The notes under the pieces were generated by a model. The model saw nothing but the letters and a program-made list of their open reading frames with translations, made no database searches and had not been told where the DNA came from. DNA of 64,000 nucleotides from Kiritimatiellaceae bacterium. GTDB taxonomy: Bacteria > Verrucomicrobiota > Kiritimatiellia > Kiritimatiellales > Tichowtungiaceae. Position 1 is the first letter of the stretch. Every line of letters begins with the position of its first letter. The position numbers and the translations under genes are program-made. The stretch is from contig JABFQY010000003.1 in assembly GCA_013141415.1 (NCBI GenBank), forward strand, positions 124,001 through 188,000, written 5' to 3'. Positions 18,914 through 26,238 of this stretch are shown here, piece after piece.

Positions 18914-20446
18914 TTACTCCACTCCTAATCGTCCGTTTCGCTGTACCGCATCATGCAGCCAGCGGATTGTTTCAGGGCTTACCATATCCTCCGAAAACCG
19001 CCAATCCCAATTCCCCTGCGTCGTGCCCGGCATATTCATCCGCGCCGCGCCGCCCAGCCCCAGCACATCCTGAAGCGGCAGAACCGACCACTTTGCCGGC
19101 GCGCGCAGTGCCAGCTCCATCAAGTCGCGGTGCGTTGCTATACCATCTGTTTGCAGGTAATCGTGAACACGACTGCGTTCCAAACCATCAATCTGCTCCA
19201 GCCAGCTTTGCGTTGTATCGTTATCGTGCGTGCCGGTATAAACCGCCCAGTTTTTCTCGGTTCCTTCAGGACAATAGCCCGGACGGCCCATTGGTTCCGC
19301 GCCGAACCGGAACTGGAGAATCCACATGCCGGGGAAACCGCATGCCTCGCGCAACGCTTCCACTTCGTCCGTAATGATCCCGAGATTTTCGGCAATCACA
19401 TGCTCATCTAACCGGAACTTCTTTCCGAGGCCTGGGGAAAATTCTGTGCCGCAACGCAGTTGCTTTTCCAGCATCTGAAAGAGTTCGAGCCCCGGCCCTT
19501 TCACCCAGCGACCATGAATCGCTGTCGGTTCATTCGCCGGAATTTCCCAGTAGTCCTCAAAGCCGCGAAAATGGTCGATACGAACGATGTCCGTCATATT
19601 CAGAATGTGGCACATCCGGCGGGTCCACCACGCATAGTTCGTTTCGCGGTGCGCCGCCCAGTCGTAAAGCGGATTGCCCCAGCGCTGGCCGGTCGCAGAA
19701 AAATAATCCGGCGGAACACCGGCAACAACCGACGGCGTGCCGTCAGCGTGCAGAAAAAACAGATTGCGGTTTGCCCAGACATCGGCGGAATCACCGGCGA
19801 CAAAAATCGGAATATCGCCGACAACCGAAATATCCAGCGTCCGGAAAAACTCCGCCGTCCTTTCCCAATGAGTGGAAAACAAATATTGAAGCACTGCGTG
19901 GCGGCGAATCCGTCTGGCCAGCTTGCGCCGTGCTTTTTCCAGCGCCTTGGAATCGCGATCGCGCAGTTCGGCAGGCCATTCCGTCCACGGACGGTTGCCG
20001 TGTGTTTCACGAATTGCCATGAAAAGCGTATAATCGTCCAACCAATCCGCCTCGCGTTCACAGAATTCCGCAAAGCTGGCATTCGGTTCAAACCGGTCGG
20101 CGACGCGGAATAGAATTTTTTCGCGGGCTTCGATCACCGCCGGAAAATCAATCTGGTTAGAATTAAACTGCGGAAAAATTTTCAGCCGTTTTTCCGTCAG
20201 CAGCCCATCTTCGATCAATTCGTCAAAACTGATCAGCAAATGGTTTCCGGCAAAAGCCGACAGTGACGAATACGGCGAATACCCGTAACCGACCGGCCCC
20301 GTTGGAAGAATCTGCCATAGCTTTTGTCCGGCTGCGGCAAGAACATGACCGAAGGCTCGCGCCTGCGGGCCAAGTTCGCCCAACCCCCAGCGCCCCGGCA
20401 GTGAGGTGATGTGGAGTAAAATTCCGCTTTTGCGTTTAAAATTCAT
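18914..20446 (-). CDS. malQ: 4-alpha-glucanotransferase (amylomaltase)
   Basis: GH77 enzyme of 510 residues that transfers alpha-1,4-glucan segments in maltodextrin/glycogen metabolism. It opens KRKSGILLHITSLPGRWGLGELG. Key blocks are GDIPIFVAGDSADVWAN, YDWAAHRETNYAWW, the nucleophile block VRIDHFRGFEDYWEIP, the acid/base block VIAENLGIITDEVEAL, and YTGTHDNDTTQSW. It has the standard short bacterial length with no N-terminal CBM. First gene of a two-gene unit with mscS. Confidence 0.96.
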   Translation of the reverse strand: MNFKRKSGILLHITSLPGRWGLGELGPQARAFGHVLAAAGQKLWQILPTGPVGYGYSPYSSLSAFAGNHLLISFDELIEDGLLTEKRLKIFPQFNSNQIDFPAVIEAREKILFRVADRFEPNASFAEFCEREADWLDDYTLFMAIRETHGNRPWTEWPAELRDRDSKALEKARRKLARRIRRHAVLQYLFSTHWERTAEFFRTLDISVVGDIPIFVAGDSADVWANRNLFFLHADGTPSVVAGVPPDYFSATGQRWGNPLYDWAAHRETNYAWWTRRMCHILNMTDIVRIDHFRGFEDYWEIPANEPTAIHGRWVKGPGLELFQMLEKQLRCGTEFSPGLGKKFRLDEHVIAENLGIITDEVEALREACGFPGMWILQFRFGAEPMGRPGYCPEGTEKNWAVYTGTHDNDTTQSWLEQIDGLERSRVHDYLQTDGIATHRDLMELALRAPAKWSVLPLQDVLGLGGAARMNMPGTTQGNWDWRFSEDMVSPETIRWLHDAVQRNGRLGVE

Positions 20447-20501
20447 GCGCCGCAGGATACGAAGAAGAATCGGAGAAGCAAACTTCTAATTGGCTAAGCA
20501 C

Positions 20502-20534
20502 AAAAAAACCCGCCCCGAATGCGGGACGGGTTTT
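20502..20534 (-). terminator. Rho-independent terminator of the envelope lipoprotein operon
   Basis: On the minus strand, AAAACCCGTCCCGC and GGGGCGGGTTTTTTT form a GC-rich stem with one mismatch, followed by a run of seven T. It lies about 20 nt after the stop of the lpoB-like gene. Confidence 0.85.
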
Positions 20535-20552
20535 GATGGCCGCATGAACGCC

Positions 20553-21161
20553 TTACCAGTTGATAACCGGCTTGGTGCTGGCCTTACGGATTTCCTGTTC
20601 GTCCGCCCAGACAATTTCCCCGGTTTTCAGATCTTTCAGGATCATGGAAAACTTGTAGTACTGATCGGTCGTCCGCCCTGTCGTATTCTTAATTTCCGAC
20701 AGCGTGCCGGTCAGGTACATGTCCAAAGCCGTCTGCTGTCCGGCTTTAACCGCCTTGGATGCGTCAACCAGGCCCAACTGGTTTTCCTGATTGATTCGCT
20801 CGACGTCGTTGGCCGCTGTTCCAGTGGATGAACGATCCACAAAGCGGAAGACTCCGGAACGCAGCAGCTGCATGCGCACCGATTCGGTCAGGCTGACCAT
20901 GTCGATATGCTGTGACGTGCGGTTTTGCATCGGCTCGACATCCAGAACAGGACGGCGGTTGCTGACAAATTCCTTCACGCCGGGAGCAACCAACAGAGAC
21001 TCCACCATTTTCTCAACCGTGCGGCGAATATCCTGCGGTTCAATTTTTGTGGTGGCAGCGGTGCGGTCGAGCGGCACTTCTTTGACTTTAGTGGCACATC
21101 CGGCAAGAAGCACCGCGCAACAGGTGAGACACAGAGAGAAATATACTTTTTTCATATTCAT
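20553..21161 (-). CDS. lpoB: LpoB-like penicillin-binding-protein activator lipoprotein
   Basis: 202 residues with a lipoprotein signal (lipobox LLAGC, Cys22 of the longest form). The body has the LpoB/CsgG-like pattern: IRRTVEKMVESLL, RPVLDVEPMQNRTSQHIDM, LTESVRMQLLRSGVFRFVD, DMYLTGTLSEI and FSMILKDLKTGEIVWADEQEIRK. In enterobacteria LpoB is an outer-membrane lipoprotein that stimulates PBP1b. Here it is last in an operon directly after a YcfL-like gene, the same neighbour as in E. coli (ycfL-lpoB). An ATG two codons in (21155) has better spacing to GGA. Confidence 0.85.
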   Translation of the reverse strand: MNMKKVYFSLCLTCCAVLLAGCATKVKEVPLDRTAATTKIEPQDIRRTVEKMVESLLVAPGVKEFVSNRRPVLDVEPMQNRTSQHIDMVSLTESVRMQLLRSGVFRFVDRSSTGTAANDVERINQENQLGLVDASKAVKAGQQTALDMYLTGTLSEIKNTTGRTTDQYYKFSMILKDLKTGEIVWADEQEIRKASTKPVINW

Positions 21162-21173
21162 TGTTCCTTTCGT

Positions 21174-21596
21174 TTATTCAGCTTGAGATGTTTCGCGAAC
21201 GCGCAATTTGGAAGAAACGGCTGCGGGCGAATTGGCGACGCCGGTCACCGTGACCGCATCGCGTCCTTCAAGAATCAGATTCCGGTAGGTCTTCGTCTGG
21301 GGATCGAGTTCCATACCGTTGGCATCAAACCAGCAGATACGATAGTCAACACGGAGCCGTTTATTGCGATCAGATGTCAGTGTGATGTGAACCCGTTTCA
21401 GGCCGTTGACCTCATCGTAGGTTGCGCTGGCTACCTCTACGCGATGTGCCAGCCGGGCGTTTTCTGTGATAATCATGGACGATCCGGTCAAATGATCGGT
21501 TTTAACGATTGTTCCGGAAGTGTTTCTGCAGCCGCTAAGACCGGCCAGACCTGTTGCCAAGACGGCAACAGCGATGATGCGTTTTGATGTTTTCAT
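21174..21596 (-). CDS. YcfL-like (DUF1425) lipoprotein
   Basis: 140 residues with a signal peptide and lipobox LSGC near residue 23. The rest is a small beta-rich domain: RLAHRVEVASATYDEVNGLK, VHITLTSDRNKRLRVDYRICWFDANGMELD and a final VTGVANSPAAVSSKLRVRE. It matches the YcfL/DUF1425 pattern in which a periplasmic domain follows a lipid anchor. Function is not known, but YcfL is a constant neighbour of LpoB. It lies 12 nt upstream of the lpoB-like gene. Confidence 0.85.
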   Translation of the reverse strand: MKTSKRIIAVAVLATGLAGLSGCRNTSGTIVKTDHLTGSSMIITENARLAHRVEVASATYDEVNGLKRVHITLTSDRNKRLRVDYRICWFDANGMELDPQTKTYRNLILEGRDAVTVTGVANSPAAVSSKLRVRETSQAE

Positions 21597-21623
21597 AACA
21601 AGTCTCCTTACTCTCCCCGCTGG

Positions 21624-23153
21624 TTACTGACTCACGCCCGGAGTTACCGCCGCAGTTGTGCAACCTGAAACCCCGTTCGTGTTGAAAGGATTATTAAACT
21701 GCTGATAGGTTGGGGGCAACCCTTTCCCGGACAGGGAAGCCGTCGCCGCAACTGTAATTCCACCGGTATCAGCAATCCAGATCAGCCGGGTTTCCCCTTC
21801 GGCAACCGTTACCGGAATGGTGATGGTGTTTCCGCTGACCGGACTGCGGCATTCCAGCGTGTGCGTTCCCGCTGAAATGGAACCGCGGTAAAGTTGTGTC
21901 GCCATCGGTATCGAATACCATGCGCGGGTGTCGGAAGTGGAAGCCAGCGACGAAACCGCATTGAACGCCATCATGCCGAGTTTCATCATGTCATCGTTCT
22001 GATTATTCACCACCTGCTGGGCCGCCACTTTGGTCACAGCGCGAGTGACATTACGCACCACGATGCCGGTCATTTTCTCCTTCAGGTCACGATAGGCCAG
22101 CGACTGGAGATAAACGACCGGCGTCGCGACACCAAGTTCCGTTCCGTTATCGGTAATCGTGAACGGCAACGGTGTATAGGCGGAATCGCTGTAAAACGGG
22201 AAATCAATCGAGATCAGCGTGATCGCGCCGCGGAAGTCCGGAATCGGGAGCGGAATTTTTTCTGCATGGCGCTGCGAAATCATCGAGTCCTCAACCAGCA
22301 CGATAATTTCAGTTGAACCGCGCGTCAGGCTTTTCACATCCATGTTGTTCTGGAGAACCAGATCAAGAAATGCCTGCCGATCCTGCGTCTGCAGGAGGCG
22401 GATAAAATCTTTTACAATGTCCGGGTTCTGCGGCGACAGTTCCCACGCCTTGCGGTAACAAAGCGTCGCATTGGCGGTATCGCCCTGTTTTTCAAAAATC
22501 AGTCCGCAAAAATACCAGGCCAGACCGTTTTCATGTGAACTGCGCGTACGTTCCAGTGCCGGGCCCATCGTCGCCATCTTCGCGTTGACCGCATCCATCG
22601 CCTTAGCCTTCGTGGCATCGGACTGCGTCTGTGCGTCGGCGACTTCCTTGGAATATTTTTCCGCGATAGCATCCTGTGCAAACACCGTACGCCGCATTTC
22701 AACACTGGCACCGTCCGAATCGCCGCAGAACAGATAGTTCAGCGTCTGGTAATGAAGCAGCTGGATAATTTCGTACGGCGAAAGTTCGTAGTTGCGGATT
22801 GTGTCGTCGGCAACTGTCGAAGCAGCCACGGTTGAACCGACCGAACTGACTTTAATCACCGGGCCGTTTTCGGTCGTCTCAAGAACCTTATCAATGGCCG
22901 TCGCAAAGTCGGCACGACTGCCTGTGAAATCGCCTTCCAGCATCTTGATACGACCGCTTTCGAGATAACCGAGATCCTTACTGAATAGACTGGTCTTCAG
23001 TTTTTCAGACCATTGCAAAGCTGACGCGGTATCGCCGGATCTGAGCCGGTTGATTGCCATTCCGGCATTCTGGCTGTGCGTCGCACAGCCAGCCATTAGC
23101 AAAACCAGTCCTGCAAACAACAAGCTTCGGTACATCTTGATTCGCGTCATCAA
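21624..23153 (-). CDS. COG3014-family lipoprotein with TPR-like repeats
   Basis: 509 residues, lipobox LMAGC near residue 22. The N-terminal half has TPR-like helices (LRSGDTASALQWSEKLK, LGYLESGRIKMLEGDFTGS, GLAWYFCGLIFEKQGDTANA, YRKAWELSPQNPDIVKDFIR). The C-terminal half is beta-rich and ends with a Gly/Thr/Asn-rich tail. This is the layout of COG3014 proteins, which in other bacteria occur with YcfL and LpoB. Predicted outer-membrane or periplasmic lipoprotein; the activity is not known. The fixed order with its neighbours suggests one envelope complex. Confidence 0.8.
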   Translation of the reverse strand: MMTRIKMYRSLLFAGLVLLMAGCATHSQNAGMAINRLRSGDTASALQWSEKLKTSLFSKDLGYLESGRIKMLEGDFTGSRADFATAIDKVLETTENGPVIKVSSVGSTVAASTVADDTIRNYELSPYEIIQLLHYQTLNYLFCGDSDGASVEMRRTVFAQDAIAEKYSKEVADAQTQSDATKAKAMDAVNAKMATMGPALERTRSSHENGLAWYFCGLIFEKQGDTANATLCYRKAWELSPQNPDIVKDFIRLLQTQDRQAFLDLVLQNNMDVKSLTRGSTEIIVLVEDSMISQRHAEKIPLPIPDFRGAITLISIDFPFYSDSAYTPLPFTITDNGTELGVATPVVYLQSLAYRDLKEKMTGIVVRNVTRAVTKVAAQQVVNNQNDDMMKLGMMAFNAVSSLASTSDTRAWYSIPMATQLYRGSISAGTHTLECRSPVSGNTITIPVTVAEGETRLIWIADTGGITVAATASLSGKGLPPTYQQFNNPFNTNGVSGCTTAAVTPGVSQ

Positions 23154-23162
23154 TGCACCTCG

Positions 23163-24395
23163 TTATTGACCAACAGCATTAATCAGCCCGTTCTGACGAA
23201 GTTCGTTCTTCTCCATGTTGATCTCGTTTCCTTTATTGCCGACAGAAACATCGCGCCATCCGGCCGTGTCAAAATTAACTTTCACGCCTTTGAGCGCCAT
23301 CGCTTCGGCATAATCCTTGGCAATCTGCGCTCTCATTTTTTCCAACGACTGGAACTTCGCCAGTCCGGCGTCGGAAAGTTCCAACCCGATCTTAAAACTG
23401 CTTCCGTTCTGAATGTTAACAGTTTGCTGCCAGTCTTTCATCCACTGACGCGAAACTTTCATCTGATGCAGCCCTGGAACAACCTGATAGGTTCCCGGCG
23501 ACGAACCGACTGCGGCGCCGTCAATCTGAACCGTTGCTCCGCCGATTACGTGGCGCATTTCGTTGAGCAGTTCATTCGGAGCGCGCACGCCGGATTCCAA
23601 GCCTTGAATCAACTCGTCGATCGTTGTGCTGACGGAAAAGCTGACCAGTTGAACCGGAGCCGCTTCGACACGACGCCACGTTTTGGATTTATCGGCAATC
23701 TTTGCGCCGGTTTCACTGGCCCATGTGTCCAGCAGATCGTTGTAATAAACGCTGGCGTCCGTACCGGCGGCACTGTCGCCCGGAACCGGAACTTTACGCG
23801 TCCAGTTGTCGCCATAAACTGAGGAACCTTGTACGGCCTCATTGACTTTAACCGTCATGCGAAGCGTATAAGTGACCATCGGTTTTCCGCCGACGGTAAG
23901 GGCCGCGCGATCCGCCGCAATAATGGAAGCCACCATGACATAGTCTGCGCCGAGCATCTGGCCGACGCGCACCGTTGAGCCGCCGGTAAATACGCCTTCG
24001 ATCAGTCCGGCGCGTTCTTCGGCGGTCGTTACTTTGAACCGGTTGAAACCGGAAGCGATTTCCGCCTGATCCATAACCACCATTCCTGCTCCGGCCAGTT
24101 CGGCGGAAATACGGTCGCGAACGCCGTCCACCATGTCGTCCATCCCGGCAACCTTGGTCTGGTTTTTGACAAAGATAGCGATTTTAGGATTCGGCACCGA
24201 AACCAGTGTGGCTTCGCGCACTGCGCCGACAGATACAACTTTCATATCTGGATTAGCGGCCTGAACCTGATTTTTGAACGCCTGAAGTTCTGCGGAACTC
24301 GCAGGATTAACCGGTTGAGAAACGGTCGCGGCAGTCTGCGCAAAAGCAACTGCGCCGGTGAGACAAACAGCGGTAAGGATCGTTTTTATATTCAT
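23163..24395 (-). CDS. Exported CsgG/LpoB-like protein with C-terminal PEGA-like domain
   Basis: 410 residues with a cleavable signal peptide (cut near AFA-QTAA), not a lipoprotein. Residues ~70-190 have the CsgG-type fold pattern (KIAIFVKNQTKVAGMDDMVD, DRISAELAGAGMVVMDQAEI, VGQMLGADYVMVASIIAA). Residues ~285-345 look like a PEGA domain (ATVQIDGAAVGSSPGTYQVVPGLHQMKVS). A short helical tail follows. It lies 9 nt upstream of the COG3014 gene in the same operon. A role as an envelope assembly or scaffold protein is inferred from the fold and context. Confidence 0.75.
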   Translation of the reverse strand: MNIKTILTAVCLTGAVAFAQTAATVSQPVNPASSAELQAFKNQVQAANPDMKVVSVGAVREATLVSVPNPKIAIFVKNQTKVAGMDDMVDGVRDRISAELAGAGMVVMDQAEIASGFNRFKVTTAEERAGLIEGVFTGGSTVRVGQMLGADYVMVASIIAADRAALTVGGKPMVTYTLRMTVKVNEAVQGSSVYGDNWTRKVPVPGDSAAGTDASVYYNDLLDTWASETGAKIADKSKTWRRVEAAPVQLVSFSVSTTIDELIQGLESGVRAPNELLNEMRHVIGGATVQIDGAAVGSSPGTYQVVPGLHQMKVSRQWMKDWQQTVNIQNGSSFKIGLELSDAGLAKFQSLEKMRAQIAKDYAEAMALKGVKVNFDTAGWRDVSVGNKGNEINMEKNELRQNGLINAVGQ

Positions 24396-24409
24396 GGTGC
24401 TCCTTTAGA

Positions 24410-24895
24410 TTAGAAGAAAAAGTTAATGATCGGCAGAAACGGCAGGTCGTTATTTTCAATCACATTAATCACGCCGATCTGCACGCCTCGCATAAGACGA
24501 GTATGGTTGATCACGCCGATTTGGAAGCCGGACACATCGTCCGCTTCGTTATAGACGCCAAACTGCAAAGCCGACGAACGGTCGGCAACATTCACCACGC
24601 CAAATTGAAGCCCGGTGAATTTTTCTTCGACGATGTTTACCACACCGACGGCCAGACCGACTTCTTTACCAACGGTATGATTCACCAGACCAACGTCCAG
24701 ACCGTACAGGTTTTGACAGCGGCCATAGAGAAGATCAATGCGCAGACCTTTGACGTTCCACTCCGGCGACGGTGCCTGCGCGGGAGTCATCAGGCTGATC
24801 ATGACGGGTGTCATGGGTATGTCTTTAGCGGAAACGTTTTGCACGCCGACAGCCAGAGTCAGCGCAACAGCGATCATCAAACACAACCTTCTCAT
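24410..24895 (-). CDS. LA_2272-type surface repeat protein
   Basis: 161 residues from the ATG at 24895, which has a strong GGAGGAAAAAGT site; a longer in-frame start at 24970 is unlikely. A signal peptide is followed by at least five ~22-residue repeats of the pattern GLxxGxVN: LDVGLVNHTV, LAVGVVNIVE, LQFGVVNVAD, LQFGVYNEAD, FQIGVINHTR and VQIGVINVIE. The strictly periodic Gly/Val/Asn pattern predicts a solenoid or beta-structure at the cell surface. First gene of the five-gene envelope operon, 14 nt before the CsgG-like gene. Confidence 0.85.
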   Translation of the reverse strand: MRRLCLMIAVALTLAVGVQNVSAKDIPMTPVMISLMTPAQAPSPEWNVKGLRIDLLYGRCQNLYGLDVGLVNHTVGKEVGLAVGVVNIVEEKFTGLQFGVVNVADRSSALQFGVYNEADDVSGFQIGVINHTRLMRGVQIGVINVIENNDLPFLPIINFFF

Positions 24896-24994
24896 ACTTT
24901 TTCCTCCGGAGTTATCAGCGGCTTCACCAGCCCGAATTTCGTGCGCATTCTGAGAACACCCACCCAGCAAAACAAGAAGAAAACCTGTTTCTGT

Positions 24995-25015
24995 TTTTTA
25001 AGATATCCTTAAAAA
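24995..25015. promoter_or_regulatory. AT-rich inverted repeat upstream of the envelope operon
   Basis: TTTTTAAG (24995-25002) and CTTAAAAA (25008-25015) form 8-bp arms around ATATC, about 100 nt before the first gene of the operon. It could be an operator or a weak promoter element. There is no supporting copy elsewhere in the window. Confidence 0.35.
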
Positions 25016-25147
25016 TTATGCGTGAATTATCGGGACACAACTATTGGAAAGCATAAATGTCGGGTTTTGATTTGCTAACCACAGAATGGCTTATTAGATT
25101 GCCTGTGAGAAGGGAGAGTTAAACCAACTCCCGACAAGGAGATCCCA

Positions 25148-25441
25148 ATGAAAAGATTCATTCCCACCCTGCTCATCGCCAGCATTCTGCTCACCGGATG
25201 CACCGGCCCGTTCCAACTCACCAAAAACCTGCATAAATGGCAGAGGAATGTTTCTGAAGACCGCTGGGCCGAAGAAGTTGTATTTATTGGCTGCGCAATC
25301 ATCGCCTATCCGATAACTACATTGGGTGATGCCCTGATCTTCAACAGCATCGAATTCTGGGGCGGCGAAAATCCAATCCAAAAAGCCTCGGCTCCGGTTG
25401 GTAACGAAATGTGCCTGCGCAGTGTCGCTGAGCAGATGTAA
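25148..25441 (+). CDS. DUF3332-family small lipoprotein
   Basis: 97 residues with a lipobox LLTGC (Cys18) and the family look: GPFQLTKNLHKWQRNV, a hydrophobic stretch VVFIGCAIIAYPITTLGDALIF and IEFWGGENPI. It is shorter than typical DUF3332 proteins (~160-180), stopping soon after the FWGG motif. AAGGAGATCCC precedes the ATG. Stands alone and ends at a perfect bidirectional terminator. Confidence 0.8.
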   Translation: MKRFIPTLLIASILLTGCTGPFQLTKNLHKWQRNVSEDRWAEEVVFIGCAIIAYPITTLGDALIFNSIEFWGGENPIQKASAPVGNEMCLRSVAEQM

Positions 25442-25462
25442 TTCAGTTAAAAAAAAACAGTG

Positions 25463-25492
25463 AAAGCCGTTCCGGAATTCCGGAACGGCTTT
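25463..25492. terminator. Perfect 30-bp palindromic bidirectional terminator
   Basis: AAAGCCGTTCCGGAA followed at once by its reverse complement, with an A-run before and T-rich DNA after. It lies between convergent genes (DUF3332 and the SHOCT lipoprotein) and can serve both. It shares its core with the terminators at 26190 and 53750. Confidence 0.9.
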
Positions 25493-25515
25493 TACCTTTG
25501 TTGCAATTTTGAACG

Positions 25516-26058
25516 TTACAGTTGACCAACAAGCTCCTTGCGCTTGGTTTCGTATTCCTGCTCGGTCAGCAATCCTGCGTCCTTCAGCTCTTTAAGTTTC
25601 TGTAATTGGGCAGACGTATCAGGCTTTTGGGCCGCTACGACTGGCACGGATTGTGGTTTTTGTTCCACGACAACCGGTGCGACTATTGGTTTAGCCATGA
25701 TATTTCCAGACAGTCCAGAATCAATCAACGGCGTTCCTTCTACAACAAAGGAACTCTGTCCATAGATATAAGGTATCCACCAAAGTTTCTGATAAACAAC
25801 GCCATCTACAAGGGCCACACAACCCGGCTTAGATTCAATAGCCTGATCGATAGCCTCTTTCATATTAGGAATTCCGGTCGGAATAAACACGATGATATGA
25901 ACGACATCTTTTCCTTCAACCCGAACTGGCGCTCTGCTGAAAGTTGCAGCTCTTGACCAATCAACGTTCTTGGTAGAGATCGTTGTGAAGTCAACCAGCC
26001 GGGTGGTGCAACCAACACTTATTAAACCGATTAAACCAAATATTAACCCTTTGTGCAT
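25516..26058 (-). CDS. Lipoprotein with C-terminal SHOCT-type domain
   Basis: 180 residues, lipobox ISVGC (Cys17). Residues ~20-115 form an unrecognised domain with KDVVHIIVFIPTGIPNMKEAID and a hydrophobic VYQKLWWIPYIYGQSSFVV. A Pro/Val-rich linker follows, and the last ~32 residues are a short helical pair (LQKLKELKDAGLLTEQEYE) typical of SHOCT, an oligomerisation-type domain. The first domain resembles small lipoproteins found in multi-copy sets in many Gram-negative genomes, but I cannot name it. Base composition is lower in GC than its neighbours. Confidence 0.8.
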   Translation of the reverse strand: MHKGLIFGLIGLISVGCTTRLVDFTTISTKNVDWSRAATFSRAPVRVEGKDVVHIIVFIPTGIPNMKEAIDQAIESKPGCVALVDGVVYQKLWWIPYIYGQSSFVVEGTPLIDSGLSGNIMAKPIVAPVVVEQKPQSVPVVAAQKPDTSAQLQKLKELKDAGLLTEQEYETKRKELVGQL

Positions 26059-26189
26059 GAGCGTACTTCCTTAGTTTATTATTAGCTTCAATCAGAGCTA
26101 CCGCGAACTGCGGACAGCCTAACAGGTCTTTTTGACTTTCAAAGGGGAAAATTGGATGCGCTGAACGGATGTAATTCTGTGATGATGGC

Positions 26190-26221
26190 AAAAGCCGCTC
26201 CGGATTCCGGAGCGGCTTTTT
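26190..26221. terminator. Palindromic terminator at the 3' end of the propeller gene
   Basis: AAAAGCCGCTCCGGA and TCCGGAGCGGCTTTTT flank a single T. It lies 18 nt beyond the stop of the large minus-strand gene and can also stop plus-strand transcription. Same family as the terminators at 25463 and 53750. Confidence 0.85.
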
Positions 26222-26238
26222 ACTTTTCAGCGCAGAGC

